From Sphingobium baderi (GTDB lineage Bacteria; Pseudomonadota; Alphaproteobacteria; Sphingomonadales; Sphingomonadaceae): DNA of 64,000 nucleotides. Location: the NCBI RefSeq assembly GCF_001456115.1, contig NZ_CP013264.1, positions 1,940,501 to 2,004,500 on the forward strand, in the 5' to 3' direction. Position 1 is the first letter of the stretch, and every line of letters starts with the position of its first letter. Below are positions 52,487 to 61,350 of this stretch, piece after piece. Under the pieces are notes generated by a model. It did not search any database. It worked only from the letters and a program-made list of their open reading frames with translations, and was not told the origin of the DNA. The translations under genes were made by a program, and so were the position numbers.

Positions 52487-54928
52487 TCAGTTCTGCCCGA
52501 ACCGCCACGTCATGCCCAATCCGTAGGTGCGCGATTCACCGGAGAACTCGGTTGCGATACCCAGTGAACGGTAGAGATCGGAAAAGCGGCGGGTCAGATA
52601 TTTCTTGTTCGCCAGATTGCGGGCGAAAATCGAAATTTCGACGTTCGGATTTTCAACCTTATAGGAAATCCGGCCATTGATCAGACCATAGCCCGGAATC
52701 CGTCCCAACTCGTTTTCCGCAGCATATTGTGCCTTCACCGCATCCGACTGGGCGTCGGCAGCGCGCGAGGCGAAGAATTGCTGCCCGCTTACATAAGCAT
52801 AGCTGGCATTGACCGACAGTTCGCCGGTGGAAAGGATGAACGTCTGCGTCGCGCTGATATTGAACTGCCTCTTCGGCAACTGGATCAGCGGCAGATTGCT
52901 CAAGTCGACGGTGCACAGGATTTGGGTTGCATTTGCCCCTTGTGCACATCCTGCGGGAGTTGCTCCCGTCACTCCGTTGATCACCTGGGTTTCGGTGAAG
53001 GTACCCTTTTCATATTTGCCGTCAGAGAGATTGCCGCTCGCCGTGATCTCCATGCCCTTCCACGGCACAGCTGTGATTTCGAGCTCGGCGCCCCAAATGC
53101 GTGCGTTACCGTTATTCTGGAGATATTGCGTCACGCCAGCTGGCCCGACGGCATTGACGATGGCCTGAACGTCCGATTTCCATGTGTGGAACAGTGCAAG
53201 GTTCGTGCGCAGGCGATTGTCGAGGAAGGTGGCCTTGATGCCGCCTTCCACGTCCTTCACCTTTTCGGGCGCAAAGGCCGGCGCGGCCGGGCCTGCGCGC
53301 AGGTTCCAGCCACCCGCTTTAGCGGCCCCACGCGTGACCGCGTAGACGAACACATCGTCGGATGCTTGCCAGTCGAGGCCCGCCGTCCAGGCTGGGTAAT
53401 GGAATTTTGCCTTCTGCGTCTGGTTGCACTGTGTTGCTGTCGGGGGAGAGTCGGGGAAATCGAGATTGCAGTTCACGCCAGAAAGTGTGCCGGCGACCGG
53501 CATATTTGCGGGGATTCCGAGGATCTGCATATTGTGCAGAACGGTGTTGCGCGTATCCCATGTATAGCGGAATCCGCCGGTCGCTCGCAGCGTGTCGCTG
53601 AACTTGTAATAAGCTTGGGCGTAGAGGCCTTTCGTGATGTTTTCCGCATCGGCATTGGAGTCGCGGATCAGGCCGCCGAACACCTGGGAGCGACTGAGCT
53701 CATAACCGGATTCTCGCGATATGTAGCCACCGGCGATATAGCTCAGGCGGTCAGTGATGTCGCCCGATCCCTGCAACTCCTGAGACCATGCCTTCGAACG
53801 TGAGCCTGAGAAGGTCGCCAAAATCGGCGCCGGAACGGCATCGGTATCTACCAGACCGTAATTTTTGGAATAACGGAATGCCGTGATGGATTTGATCGCC
53901 ACCGCGCCGGCATCGATATTGATAGTGGCGGAAGCCCCTCCAGCCTTCAGTGTATCGAAGGGGTCCTGCGTGTACATCTGCTTCACGGAATCCGGCTGCA
54001 ACGCATATTCCGGAGCGCCGGGCACCGATGGGCCGGCGCCATAGGTGGTATACCAATCGGACTTGTCGTGGACGAATGGCGTGACCTGTCCGAGGAAACC
54101 GGCGAGCGGCCCCCCGAATACGGCAGGATTATAGGCGGCCATATGGATCAACTGCTCATGGCCTTTTATCTTGTTATAATCGGCGCTCAGGACGATATCG
54201 AACCCTTCGCCTTCATATTTCAGCTTGCCGCGAATGAAATCGCTGCGCTGGTTCAAGATATTGCGGCCGGTCGGCGCATTGTTGCTGAACCCGTTCTTGT
54301 CCGTCAGGTTGTAGGTCACGCGGGCATAGAGGTTCGATGCCAGCGGCACGTTGACGATTGCATTGGCGCGCTTGTAGCCGTGGTTGCCGCCCTCGACCTG
54401 TAACGTTGCCTCCAACCGGTCGACGGGATCGTTCGACAGGATGTTCAGAGCGCCGCCTGTGGTGTTGCGACCGAATAAGGTGCCTTGCGGACCACGCAGC
54501 ACTTCGAGACGTTGAAGATCGTTGAGATCGGTCATGCCCTGTGACGGGCGCGAGATATAGACGCCGTCGATATAGGTCGCCACGGCAGGATCATTGGCCA
54601 GGATCGGCTGAAGATTGCCCTGTCCGCGAATGGCGATATAGGCGAAGGTTGCCGCACCGGGCGATCCCGTCGAAATCACGAGGCTGGGCGCTGTACGCTG
54701 CACATCAGCGACATTGACGATCTGCGCGCGTGTGATCGCCTCTTCGCCGAGGGCGGTTACCGCGATCGGAGTGGATTGCAGGCTCTCTTCACGTTTACGT
54801 GCCGTAACCACGATGTCCTGCAAGCCGCCCTGATCCGATGCGGTCGTTTCCTGAGCAAATATCGGCGTTGCAAATCCTGCTATTGAACTTGCCAGAGCTG
54901 TTCCAAGCAACATCATTGATTTTTGCAT
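52487..54928 (-). CDS. TonB-dependent outer-membrane receptor (5)
   Basis: An 813-aa receptor. The signal peptide is MMLLGTALASSIAGFATPIFAQ, the plug start QDIVVTARKREESLQSTPI (ARK instead of ARR) and the plug motif VLRGPQGTLFGRNTTGGALNI. The barrel ends LGMTWRFGQN. Segments such as HTWKSDVQAI and VPWKGMEITASGNL match receptor 1, suggesting shared ancestry and related ligands. The 5' leader is very A+T-rich and contains an 8-bp inverted repeat. Confidence 0.95.
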   Translation of the reverse strand: MQKSMMLLGTALASSIAGFATPIFAQETTASDQGGLQDIVVTARKREESLQSTPIAVTALGEEAITRAQIVNVADVQRTAPSLVISTGSPGAATFAYIAIRGQGNLQPILANDPAVATYIDGVYISRPSQGMTDLNDLQRLEVLRGPQGTLFGRNTTGGALNILSNDPVDRLEATLQVEGGNHGYKRANAIVNVPLASNLYARVTYNLTDKNGFSNNAPTGRNILNQRSDFIRGKLKYEGEGFDIVLSADYNKIKGHEQLIHMAAYNPAVFGGPLAGFLGQVTPFVHDKSDWYTTYGAGPSVPGAPEYALQPDSVKQMYTQDPFDTLKAGGASATINIDAGAVAIKSITAFRYSKNYGLVDTDAVPAPILATFSGSRSKAWSQELQGSGDITDRLSYIAGGYISRESGYELSRSQVFGGLIRDSNADAENITKGLYAQAYYKFSDTLRATGGFRYTWDTRNTVLHNMQILGIPANMPVAGTLSGVNCNLDFPDSPPTATQCNQTQKAKFHYPAWTAGLDWQASDDVFVYAVTRGAAKAGGWNLRAGPAAPAFAPEKVKDVEGGIKATFLDNRLRTNLALFHTWKSDVQAIVNAVGPAGVTQYLQNNGNARIWGAELEITAVPWKGMEITASGNLSDGKYEKGTFTETQVINGVTGATPAGCAQGANATQILCTVDLSNLPLIQLPKRQFNISATQTFILSTGELSVNASYAYVSGQQFFASRAADAQSDAVKAQYAAENELGRIPGYGLINGRISYKVENPNVEISIFARNLANKKYLTRRFSDLYRSLGIATEFSGESRTYGLGMTWRFGQN

Positions 54929-54969
54929 GATTTCCCTTTCATGAATTATATTATATATTGATTTTTATA

Positions 54970-55000
54970 ATTTCATCATAATCTAATAATTAGATGAAAT
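54970..55000. promoter_or_regulatory. A+T-rich inverted repeat in the leader of TonB receptor 5
   Basis: ATTTCATC (54970-54977) and GATGAAAT (54993-55000) are perfect inverted repeats around a 15-bp A+T-rich centre, 42 bp before the receptor start. It could be an operator, an mRNA leader hairpin or a weak terminator for the upstream APH gene on the same strand. Confidence 0.45.
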
Positions 55001-55052
55001 ATTACGGTTCTTTTAAAACCTTATCGAATAAAGATTTAATCATCTTGATATA

Positions 55053-56117
55053 TTAAAGAGAATTGGCGTACCGCTCTATGTACAATCGGACGCGATCGAC
55101 GAGGAAGTCGGGCAATGCGGCTGGCGCTGCCATTTTCTTGTCATTGCTGTAATCGCGGATCGACAGCACTAGGATTTTCAGCGCGGCAATGGCCTGATAA
55201 TAACTGAAATAGGGCATTTCCCATCCATAGATCCGCTCGAATCCGGCAATCGCTTCGGCTTCATCGGGAATACCGTCTATGCGTGGGATGCCGAAGTTGA
55301 GGCTGAAGATGTCGTCGAGATACATCCAGTGGGCGAGGTCGATTTCGGGTGGGCCGAGTGAGGCGACCTCGAAATCGAGCAGGGAGGCGACCTCCAGATC
55401 GGGACGGAACATCGTATTGCCCAGCCGGGCGTCATTCCACACCAGTCCAACCCGATGCACGGGCGGCTGATTGGCGAGAAGAAAGCGCAGGCTGTCTTCG
55501 ACAAGGGGATAAGACTGGCCCTGCGCGGCCCATTCGAACCAATGGCCGACGAAGGTGTCGAGATAGGAACCAGCAGTCGGCGGGCCATCCGCCGCGCCGG
55601 GAAGGAACGGGAACTGCCGCCAATCTATCCGGTGCAGCCGTTCCATTTCCCTGATGCCGTTCCACCAACTGCGTTCGCGTTCGGCGGGGCTAAGATCGGC
55701 GAACCAGCCTTCCGCATGATAACTGGGAAAGTCGGACGGCACGCGGCCGTCAATGCGATCCATCAGGAAGAAGGGCGTGCCAAGCATCGCAGAATCTGCT
55801 TCGGCGAAATCGATCCGGGGAACCTGGACATCCGACGAATCGGCCACCGCGCGCATAACACGATATTGGTGAAAGACATCGGCCAGCATTGGCACGGCGA
55901 CATCGCGCTGCAACCGCGCGACGAGCGGCCGTTCGATTAACTCGGCACCTTCGCGCCAGACCGCCGTGAACAAGATCGTCCGGCTCGAAAAGCCTTGTGA
56001 CGGTTCCACGACGTCCCGGATCTCGATATCGGGCGTTCCCGGCAGCCGGGTCGACAGCCAGCCGGAAAGACGCTGCATTAGTTCCAGAGCTGTTTGGATA
56101 GGAGGTTGTCCGTTCAT
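55053..56117 (-). CDS. Phosphotransferase-fold (APH/ACAD10-like) protein
   Basis: A 354-aa APH-family protein. The catalytic region reads GLVWNDARLGNTMF then LLDFEVASLGPPEIDLAHW, the WxDxRxGN variant found in ACAD10-like members of catabolic clusters; Asp and Asn are retained. The start at 56117 (MNGQPP) has GGTGAGG 9 nt upstream and lies beyond the stop of the CapA-like gene; an in-frame ATG at 56135 would overlap it. It is downstream of, and probably cotranscribed with, the CapA-like gene. It is one of three such proteins in the window. Confidence 0.83.
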   Translation of the reverse strand: MNGQPPIQTALELMQRLSGWLSTRLPGTPDIEIRDVVEPSQGFSSRTILFTAVWREGAELIERPLVARLQRDVAVPMLADVFHQYRVMRAVADSSDVQVPRIDFAEADSAMLGTPFFLMDRIDGRVPSDFPSYHAEGWFADLSPAERERSWWNGIREMERLHRIDWRQFPFLPGAADGPPTAGSYLDTFVGHWFEWAAQGQSYPLVEDSLRFLLANQPPVHRVGLVWNDARLGNTMFRPDLEVASLLDFEVASLGPPEIDLAHWMYLDDIFSLNFGIPRIDGIPDEAEAIAGFERIYGWEMPYFSYYQAIAALKILVLSIRDYSNDKKMAAPAALPDFLVDRVRLYIERYANSL

Positions 56118-56127
56118 TGCCGCTGCC

Positions 56128-57231
56128 TCACCCAAGATCGATCACTCCAAGGGCGTCGATCCGCCCATTGAGATTGGCTGCTTGGGTGCGTTCCGCGACC
56201 AGGGCGAGGATGTCATCATAATGGGGATCTCCCGGTTCCAGCAGCTTTGGCCTGCCGCTTGTGCCTAGAAAGACCGGCCGCACCCTGACGCCGGTGATCG
56301 CTCCCTCTGCAATCGTCACCGAGGCTGCGAGACCTCGGCTTGTTTCGTCGAGCAACGGTGCGGAAATGCCGGAAGGCGTTTCGGCGCGCGACCAGGGCGA
56401 GATCATGGCGAACTTGCCCATGCAATAGAGGATCGCCTTGCCGCGATAGACTTCGAAGCCCTTGATAGGGAGCGGTCCCTGGCTGACGATCAGATCGACC
56501 CCGGCGTCGATAAAGGCGCGGGCTGCTTCGCGCTGATATTCGGCGATGGCGGAGGGATGCTCCAATATGCCCCAGTGACAACTCATCACGACGATATCGA
56601 CCTGCGACCGCAGCGTCTTGACGCCTTCTATGACGGCATCCAGATCGTCGCGATTGACAAGGGTACGGACATCAGGCTCTACGCCCCAATTGTCCCATGA
56701 CGCATTTTCGGCATAGGTGTGGCGCCGCAACGGCACGATGCCAGGTGTTCGCCGACCGGCATGGGCGCCTGGCAAAAAGCCTGAGGTGCAGGCGAGGAAA
56801 CCGATGCGATGGCCGTTGCGTTCGATGATCGCGGGCTGGCGAGCAGCGGCGATGTCGATGCCTCCGCCGACCGGAGCGATCCCGGATTCCTGCAACAGGC
56901 TGATCGTCCGCAGGAACGCGCGGTAGCCCCCATGCATCGTGTGATTGTTCGCGATCGACATGACGTCAAATCCTGCGCGGCCCATCATCCGGATGCTTTC
57001 GGGCGCGCCGGGTGCGAACAGGTCGCCCTTGTCGAAATCGTCATTGATATGCGCTTCGACGGGATGGGTATCGCCAGCTTCTTCCGCATAAGGCCATTCG
57101 CAGTTGCCGAACGTCACGTCCGCTGCCGAAAGGGCGGGAGTTACCTGATCGAACAAATCTGCCGGCGGCTCGCGCGTCATCAATTGCAGATCGCCCACCG
57201 CCAACAGTTCAAGCGGAGATCGCGCACTCAT
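56128..57231 (-). CDS. CapA-like metallophosphoesterase-fold protein
   Basis: A 367-aa protein of the PGA_cap/CapA family. Family motifs are ELLAVGDLQLM at the N-terminus, FGNCEWPY near residue 42, SIANNHTMHGG near 92 and CHWG near 215; together they resemble the metal-binding set of calcineurin-like phosphatases. In Bacillus CapA takes part in poly-gamma-glutamate export, but many soluble CapA-like proteins in catabolic clusters have unknown roles. The start at 57231 (MSARSPLELL) fits the family; the frame is open to 57387. It is divergent from the SDR gene. Confidence 0.75.
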   Translation of the reverse strand: MSARSPLELLAVGDLQLMTREPPADLFDQVTPALSAADVTFGNCEWPYAEEAGDTHPVEAHINDDFDKGDLFAPGAPESIRMMGRAGFDVMSIANNHTMHGGYRAFLRTISLLQESGIAPVGGGIDIAAARQPAIIERNGHRIGFLACTSGFLPGAHAGRRTPGIVPLRRHTYAENASWDNWGVEPDVRTLVNRDDLDAVIEGVKTLRSQVDIVVMSCHWGILEHPSAIAEYQREAARAFIDAGVDLIVSQGPLPIKGFEVYRGKAILYCMGKFAMISPWSRAETPSGISAPLLDETSRGLAASVTIAEGAITGVRVRPVFLGTSGRPKLLEPGDPHYDDILALVAERTQAANLNGRIDALGVIDLG

Positions 57232-57580
57232 TGCGTGATCTCGCGGTGAGCTTTGAACGATGCTCTCATGATATCCTCCGATCTGAGTGCAAGATCTAAA
57301 GCCGGACATCGGCATCCTCTCTCTAAGGGGCGATCTTGCGCCTTTACCCTTGCTGTATTGGATGGATGAGGAAACATCGCGGGACAAGCGCCGGCCGCCT
57401 TATGTTTATGCACGAAGGATAACGGCTCCGCATAGATTGTGGCGCCTTTATCCTCGTCCGCCGGCGCAAAGGCCGTGATTACCCCTATCAAGGTGATGAA
57501 ACGCGCCGAAACATAACGGCGGCGTGCATTGTTCGCGGACGGCAACCCTCTACCCTGTCCGCGAGAATGAAGGAGATGAC
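57232..57580. promoter_or_regulatory. Divergent intergenic region (CapA-like / SDR)
   Basis: About 350 bp between two divergent genes, so both promoters should be here. The AAGGAG at 57570-57575 is the SDR ribosome site. The CapA-like frame continues open into this area but without family similarity. No clear operator or short gene was seen. Confidence 0.45.
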
Positions 57581-58360
57581 ATGGCTGGCAGGTTTGAAGG
57601 TAAGGTCGCGCTTGTCACCGCGGCTGCGGACGGTATCGGAGCGGCGACGGCAAAAGCGTTTGCGGAAAATGGCGCCCGGGTGGTTCTGTCCGACATCAAT
57701 ACGGAATTAGGGGAAGAGCGCGCCGAGGCGTTACGCGCAGCCGGTCACTCCGCCACATTCATTCGCGCTGACGCGACCCGCGAGGAAGAAGTGGAAGCGC
57801 TTGTCCGCCGCACTGTGTTGGATCATGGCGGGCTGCACCTTGCGGCCAATGTTGTTGGAGATGGACATCCTGGAGCTTCCGGACCCGAATTCCATCAGCA
57901 GAGTCTGGAAGCGTTCGAGTATACGATCATGATGTGCCTGCGTACGACCTTCCTCTGCCTGAAGCATGAGATCGCGCATATGATCGATCATGGTGGGGGG
58001 GCGATCGCGAACGTCACGTCGCTCGCGGGCATGCTTTACAACAGCTTTGGCGGGGCTGGTTACGGGTCGAGCAAAGCGGCTGTGATTCGGCTCACCAAAT
58101 TCGCGGCGGTGAGCTATGCTGATCGCGGCATCAGGGTGAATTGCATAGCGCCCGGGGTCACTCCGACGCGGGCTTACTACAAGAGCGGCCCTGAACATGC
58201 AAAGGTGCTGATTGACGAGCAGGTGATCAATCAGCCAATCCGCCGTGCGATCGCAACGGAAGAACAGGCGGCAGGGATTATTTGGCTGTGCTCCGATGAG
58301 GCTTCCATGGTTACCGGCCATAATCTTCCCATCGATGGAGGTTGGACAGCGCAATATTAA
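57581..58360 (+). CDS. Short-chain dehydrogenase/reductase (SDR)
   Basis: A 259-aa classical SDR. The nucleotide-binding motif is TAAADGIG (residues 13-20, with the usual T-G-x3-G-I-G altered to T-A-x3-G-I-G). ASP at the end of strand 2 (VVLSDIN) favours NAD+. Catalytic residues are Ser in NVTSLAGML and Tyr/Lys in GYGSSKAAVIRL. The family NNAG motif is AANVVGDG. It starts after AAGGAG at 57581. Likely oxidises a hydroxylated or diol intermediate. Confidence 0.9.
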   Translation: MAGRFEGKVALVTAAADGIGAATAKAFAENGARVVLSDINTELGEERAEALRAAGHSATFIRADATREEEVEALVRRTVLDHGGLHLAANVVGDGHPGASGPEFHQQSLEAFEYTIMMCLRTTFLCLKHEIAHMIDHGGGAIANVTSLAGMLYNSFGGAGYGSSKAAVIRLTKFAAVSYADRGIRVNCIAPGVTPTRAYYKSGPEHAKVLIDEQVINQPIRRAIATEEQAAGIIWLCSDEASMVTGHNLPIDGGWTAQY

Positions 58361-58586
58361 CCAGGTGCATTGTCGATCCTTGCCGATTGGCACATAGATT
58401 ATGCATGGATGGATCGGGTGGATCTGTCTGCGATCATCTGAGGGTGGCGAAATGGCGAACTTTCCTGCTTCCAGCGCTCGATTGCTTTTAATGCGTTATG
58501 TTCGGCGGCGTTGAAAATTTGGCCATTTCACCTGCCGCGGCCATCCGCTCGTTGTATCGTCCTGCGGATGCCGATCCGTCCTGGAG
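58361..58586. other. Intergenic region, no supported gene
   Basis: About 225 bp after the SDR stop. A short plus-strand frame from 58500 overlaps the minus-strand fragment described next and has no recognisable similarity. No terminator was evident. Confidence 0.4.
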
Positions 58587-58724
58587 TCATCGGATTTCAG
58601 ATTTGGCAGCGAGGCCGGCGATTCCGCCCCTCATATGAGCATCGCTTGCCCAGACCTGTCCGTCGTCAGAACATTCGGCACAACTCGCGGCGTAGATTAG
58701 CGGAGTGCGGACCTCGTCAGGGGG
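58587..58724 (-). pseudogene. C-terminal fragment of an unknown protein cut by the IS element
   Basis: From the IS boundary a minus-strand frame of 45 codons plus stop reads PPDEVRTPLIYAASCAECSD and ends GGIAGLAAKSEIR. It has no start codon before the IS (a stop lies inside the IS end) and codon use is protein-like. I infer it is the 3' end of a gene whose 5' part was lost when the IS inserted. The family was not recognised. Confidence 0.5.
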
Positions 58725-58730
58725 TTGATG

Positions 58731-59711
58731 TTAGGCGGCGAACTTGCGGTGCTGCAAGCGCCGATGTTCGATGGTCTGTCGCTTGATCCTTTCGCGCAGT
58801 TTGATGATTGCCGGAGCCCTGCCGAAGTAGGCGTCGGCAGGCGTCACGTTGGCCAGGCTCTCGTGGTATCGCTGGTGATTGTAGTGCTCGACGAAGGCCT
58901 CGATGTGGGCTTCGAGGTCGCCGGGCAGGAAGTAGTTTTCCAGCAAGATGCGGTTTTTCAGGGTCTGGTGCCAGCGCTCGATCTTGCCCTGGGTTTGGGG
59001 ATGACACGGGGCGCCGCGGACATGGCTCATCTTCCGGGCCTCGATGTATTCCGCCAGCTCACCCGCGATGTAGCTGGGGCCATTATCGCTGAGTAGCCGG
59101 GGTTTGTGCAGCACCGTGGCGCTGTCGCAACCAGAAGCCGCCAGGGCGAGGTCCAGCGTGTCGGTGACGTCCTCGGCTCGCATGTTGGTGCACAGCTTCC
59201 AGGCGATGATGTAGCGTGAGAAGTCGTCGAGCACGGTCGACAGATACATCCAGCCCCACCCGATGATCTTGAAGTAGGTGAAGTCGGTCTGCCACATCTC
59301 GTTCGGCCGCGTGGTTTTCGTGTGGAACTGATCGGCAGCCTTGATCACGACATAGGCCGGGCTGGTGATCAGGTCGTGGGCCTTCAACAGGCGGTAAACC
59401 GTGGATTCCGACACGAAGTAGCGCTGCCCATCGGTGAAGCGCACGGCCAGTTCCCGGGGGCTCAGCTCAGACTGTTCCAGCGCCAGCTCGATGATCTGGT
59501 CGTGGATGCCCGCCGGGATGCGGTTCCACACCCGGCTCGGCGCCGATGGCCGATCTTCCAACGCCTCCGGCCCGCCTTCGAGGTAGCGATCATACCAGCG
59601 GTAGAATGTCCGACGAGGGATGCCGAGTTGGTCCAGCGTGCGCTTGGCCGACAGGTGCGACTGCTCGACGGTTCTGATGATCTCGAGCTTCTCGGATGCG
59701 GGATACCTCAT
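58731..59711 (-). CDS. IS3-family transposase OrfB (DDE integrase domain)
   Basis: A 326-aa transposase. It starts with a helix-turn-helix region AKRTLDQLGIPRRTFYRWYDRY and continues with an rve integrase core. The DDE triad is probably Asp in WQTDFTYFKI, Asp in LLSDNGPSYIA and Glu in PQTQGKIERWHQTL. The start ATG overlaps the orfA stop (ATGA), allowing coupling rather than, or besides, the -1 frameshift used by many IS3 elements. The frame upstream of 59711 is a shadow of orfA. Confidence 0.92.
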   Translation of the reverse strand: MRYPASEKLEIIRTVEQSHLSAKRTLDQLGIPRRTFYRWYDRYLEGGPEALEDRPSAPSRVWNRIPAGIHDQIIELALEQSELSPRELAVRFTDGQRYFVSESTVYRLLKAHDLITSPAYVVIKAADQFHTKTTRPNEMWQTDFTYFKIIGWGWMYLSTVLDDFSRYIIAWKLCTNMRAEDVTDTLDLALAASGCDSATVLHKPRLLSDNGPSYIAGELAEYIEARKMSHVRGAPCHPQTQGKIERWHQTLKNRILLENYFLPGDLEAHIEAFVEHYNHQRYHESLANVTPADAYFGRAPAIIKLRERIKRQTIEHRRLQHRKFAA

Positions 59712-60094
59712 TCGTCGTTGCCCCCATCCGCGACCATGCTTTTTTTGAGCAGACGGTTTTCCAGTGTCAGATCGGCCACGCATTCCTTCAGGGCCCGGGC
59801 TTCGCGGCGCAGGTCCTGGACCTCTCCGGTGGTCGCGGCACGGGCGGTGTCGCCGGCCAGGCGGCGCTTGCCAGCTTCCATGAACTCCTTCGACCAGGTG
59901 TAATACAGGCTCTGGGCAATGCCTTCCTTGCGGCATAGCTCGGCGATGCTGTCTTCCCCGCGCAGGCCATCCAGCACGATGCGGATCTTGTCCTCGGCCG
60001 AAAAGTGGCGCCGGGTCTGTCGGCGGATGTCCTTCACTACCCGCTCTGCTGGGGCCTTGGCGGGCGATTTTACATTGGAGGATCTGGGCTTCAT
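59708..60094 (-). CDS. IS3-family transposase OrfA (helix-turn-helix)
   Basis: A 128-aa DNA-binding subunit. RRHFSAEDKIRIVLDGLRGEDSIAELCRKEGIAQSLYYTWSKEF (about 28-71) is the HTH_Tnp_1/IS3 helix-turn-helix. The C-terminal part is a leucine-zipper-like coiled coil, VQDLRREARALKECVADLTLENRLLKKSM, used for multimerisation. It ends within the orfB start. A 16-bp inverted repeat flanks its ribosome site and start. Confidence 0.9.
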   Translation of the reverse strand: MKPRSSNVKSPAKAPAERVVKDIRRQTRRHFSAEDKIRIVLDGLRGEDSIAELCRKEGIAQSLYYTWSKEFMEAGKRRLAGDTARAATTGEVQDLRREARALKECVADLTLENRLLKKSMVADGGNDE

Positions 60095-60133
60095 CTTCGT
60101 TCCTTCGTCACTACGACGAAGCCCAGATCCTCC
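60077..60133 (-). promoter_or_regulatory. 16-bp inverted repeat around the orfA start of the IS
   Basis: GGAGGATCTGGGCTTC (60077-60092) and GAAGCCCAGATCCTCC (60118-60133) are perfect inverted repeats with a 25-bp centre. On the minus strand the ribosome site AAGGA lies in the loop and the orfA ATG (60092-60094) sits at the loop/stem junction. Such structures in other IS elements block transposase translation from readthrough transcripts; this role is inferred here. Confidence 0.6.
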
Positions 60134-61267
60134 TTAAATCACAACCTCAAATCTGTGCCATCGGTGCTGACGGCGGACACCGACACCCCACCCCGGCGTC
60201 GCTCCCACATAAAGGGCATTGATAAGGACCGCGCGCCGAGCCGCTTCCTCATCCTTCCGGATCATAGCAACGAACGTGGCAAGTCCCATCGCCTCCAATC
60301 CGAAATTGAGAACTGAACTCCAATGGAGGGCCTCGTTGAAATAGGCGTCTGACCATTTGTCGTTGGACTCGCCGCCCCAGGTTTTCAGTCCGTGAAGTAC
60401 AGCCCTCTTCCACAGGTCCCTCAGATTCTCCTCGCCTGTCTGGCCAACGATGATCTTTTCGTATGTTTCCGGATCGGTAGTGACGGCTTCTTCGAAATTC
60501 GAACGCCACTGCCTTAGATAGAGAGGTGTGGGCAAATCATAATCGACGCGCATGAAATCGCGGGTATTGATCCGCACGGCGCTGGGCTTCGCCGGCCGCT
60601 GCGGCCGCCTGCGGCCAACCGGCGGATCTTCGGTCTTCACGACCTGCACGCCGGCATTATAGGCCATTCCATGCACTGGCCCGGTAGTGGAATTGTCACG
60701 GATGAGTGCTGGCAGCACGTTAAGGCAACTCTCTGCGCCGCCCCGAAGAGCTGTCAGCCGCTGCGTCATCTTGTCGGCCATATCCTGCTTGCCCTTGGCA
60801 AGGAACGCGGCAGCCTGCGACATTATCGCGCTCTGGTCGGCAGGGGCGCTATCCCATTTCCGACGAAGGTCGCGCAGTTCGATCCCGCCCCAGACGCTGG
60901 AAGCATAAATCGCCCACGCTTGCTGGCCGATATCGTCGGGGGACACTTTCCCATCCATGATGGGCCCTGACAGACGATCGGTCATCCAACCATTGAAGCC
61001 CAGCCAATAGACTTCCTGGCTGGGAAGTTTGGCCGCGACTGGCGCGAATTCGGCGACCAGCGTTTCCATCAGTTCGGGTGCTTCCGGCATGACCTTGGCC
61101 AAGCTGGGAATCATGGGCGCTTTACCAGCAAATCGTGACATCGACGTATCTCCGGGCCTTTTAATTGATGAAGTGCTGGACTTGGCCAGGACAGCAGACG
61201 GCAGACTCAATGCTCCGAGCCCGAGCAGCCCGCCCGTTAGAATCTTCCGCCGGTCATATTCTGTCAT
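60134..61267 (-). CDS. Exported protein of unknown function, C-terminus altered by the IS
   Basis: A 377-aa protein starting MTEYDRRKILTGGLLGLGALSLPSAVLA, a twin-arginine-type signal peptide. The mature part is mostly helical and contains KLPSQEVYWLGFNGWMTDR and HGLKTWGGESNDKWSDAYF. I do not recognise the family. The stop codon is supplied by the first bases of the IS (60134-60141), so the native C-terminus is lost; the last codons (RRQHRWHRFEVVI) are out of style, and the +1 frame there (ending STDGTDLRL) looks more natural, suggesting an additional frameshift. It follows TonB receptor 6 by 83 bp on the same strand, so it may be a cotranscribed partner. Confidence 0.6.
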   Translation of the reverse strand: MTEYDRRKILTGGLLGLGALSLPSAVLAKSSTSSIKRPGDTSMSRFAGKAPMIPSLAKVMPEAPELMETLVAEFAPVAAKLPSQEVYWLGFNGWMTDRLSGPIMDGKVSPDDIGQQAWAIYASSVWGGIELRDLRRKWDSAPADQSAIMSQAAAFLAKGKQDMADKMTQRLTALRGGAESCLNVLPALIRDNSTTGPVHGMAYNAGVQVVKTEDPPVGRRRPQRPAKPSAVRINTRDFMRVDYDLPTPLYLRQWRSNFEEAVTTDPETYEKIIVGQTGEENLRDLWKRAVLHGLKTWGGESNDKWSDAYFNEALHWSSVLNFGLEAMGLATFVAMIRKDEEAARRAVLINALYVGATPGWGVGVRRQHRWHRFEVVI

Positions 61268-61350
61268 TTGGCCTCTCCATGGTGATTACACCCTTTTCTA
61301 CATTGTGCAGCGGATGACGCGCATTGGCGACAGCATCATCCTTGGTGCCG

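Larger units (their letters stand above)
58726..60141 (-). mobile_element. IS3-family insertion sequence (about 1.4 kb)
   Basis: Terminal imperfect inverted repeats TGATGTTAGGCGG (58726-58738) and, on the minus strand, TGATTTAAGGAGG (60129-60141) match at 10 of 13 positions and begin TGA as in many IS3 elements. Between them lie orfA and orfB with a 4-nt overlap. No 3-4 bp target duplication flanks it (GGT before, CAA after). A perfect 16-bp inverted repeat spans the orfA start. The element is otherwise intact, so it may still be active. Confidence 0.85.

Noticed and set aside
25562..56117. Antibiotic-resistance role for the APH-like proteins
   Set aside because: They sit in catabolic operons and their loops resemble ACAD10-like family members, not resistance enzymes.
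58500..58640. A 46-codon plus-strand frame (MFGGVENLAIS...) left of the IS
   Set aside because: It overlaps the more protein-like minus-strand fragment and has no ribosome site or similarity.
59712..59936. N-terminal extension of orfB in the IS
   Set aside because: It is the out-of-frame shadow of orfA; true OrfB begins MRYPASEK.
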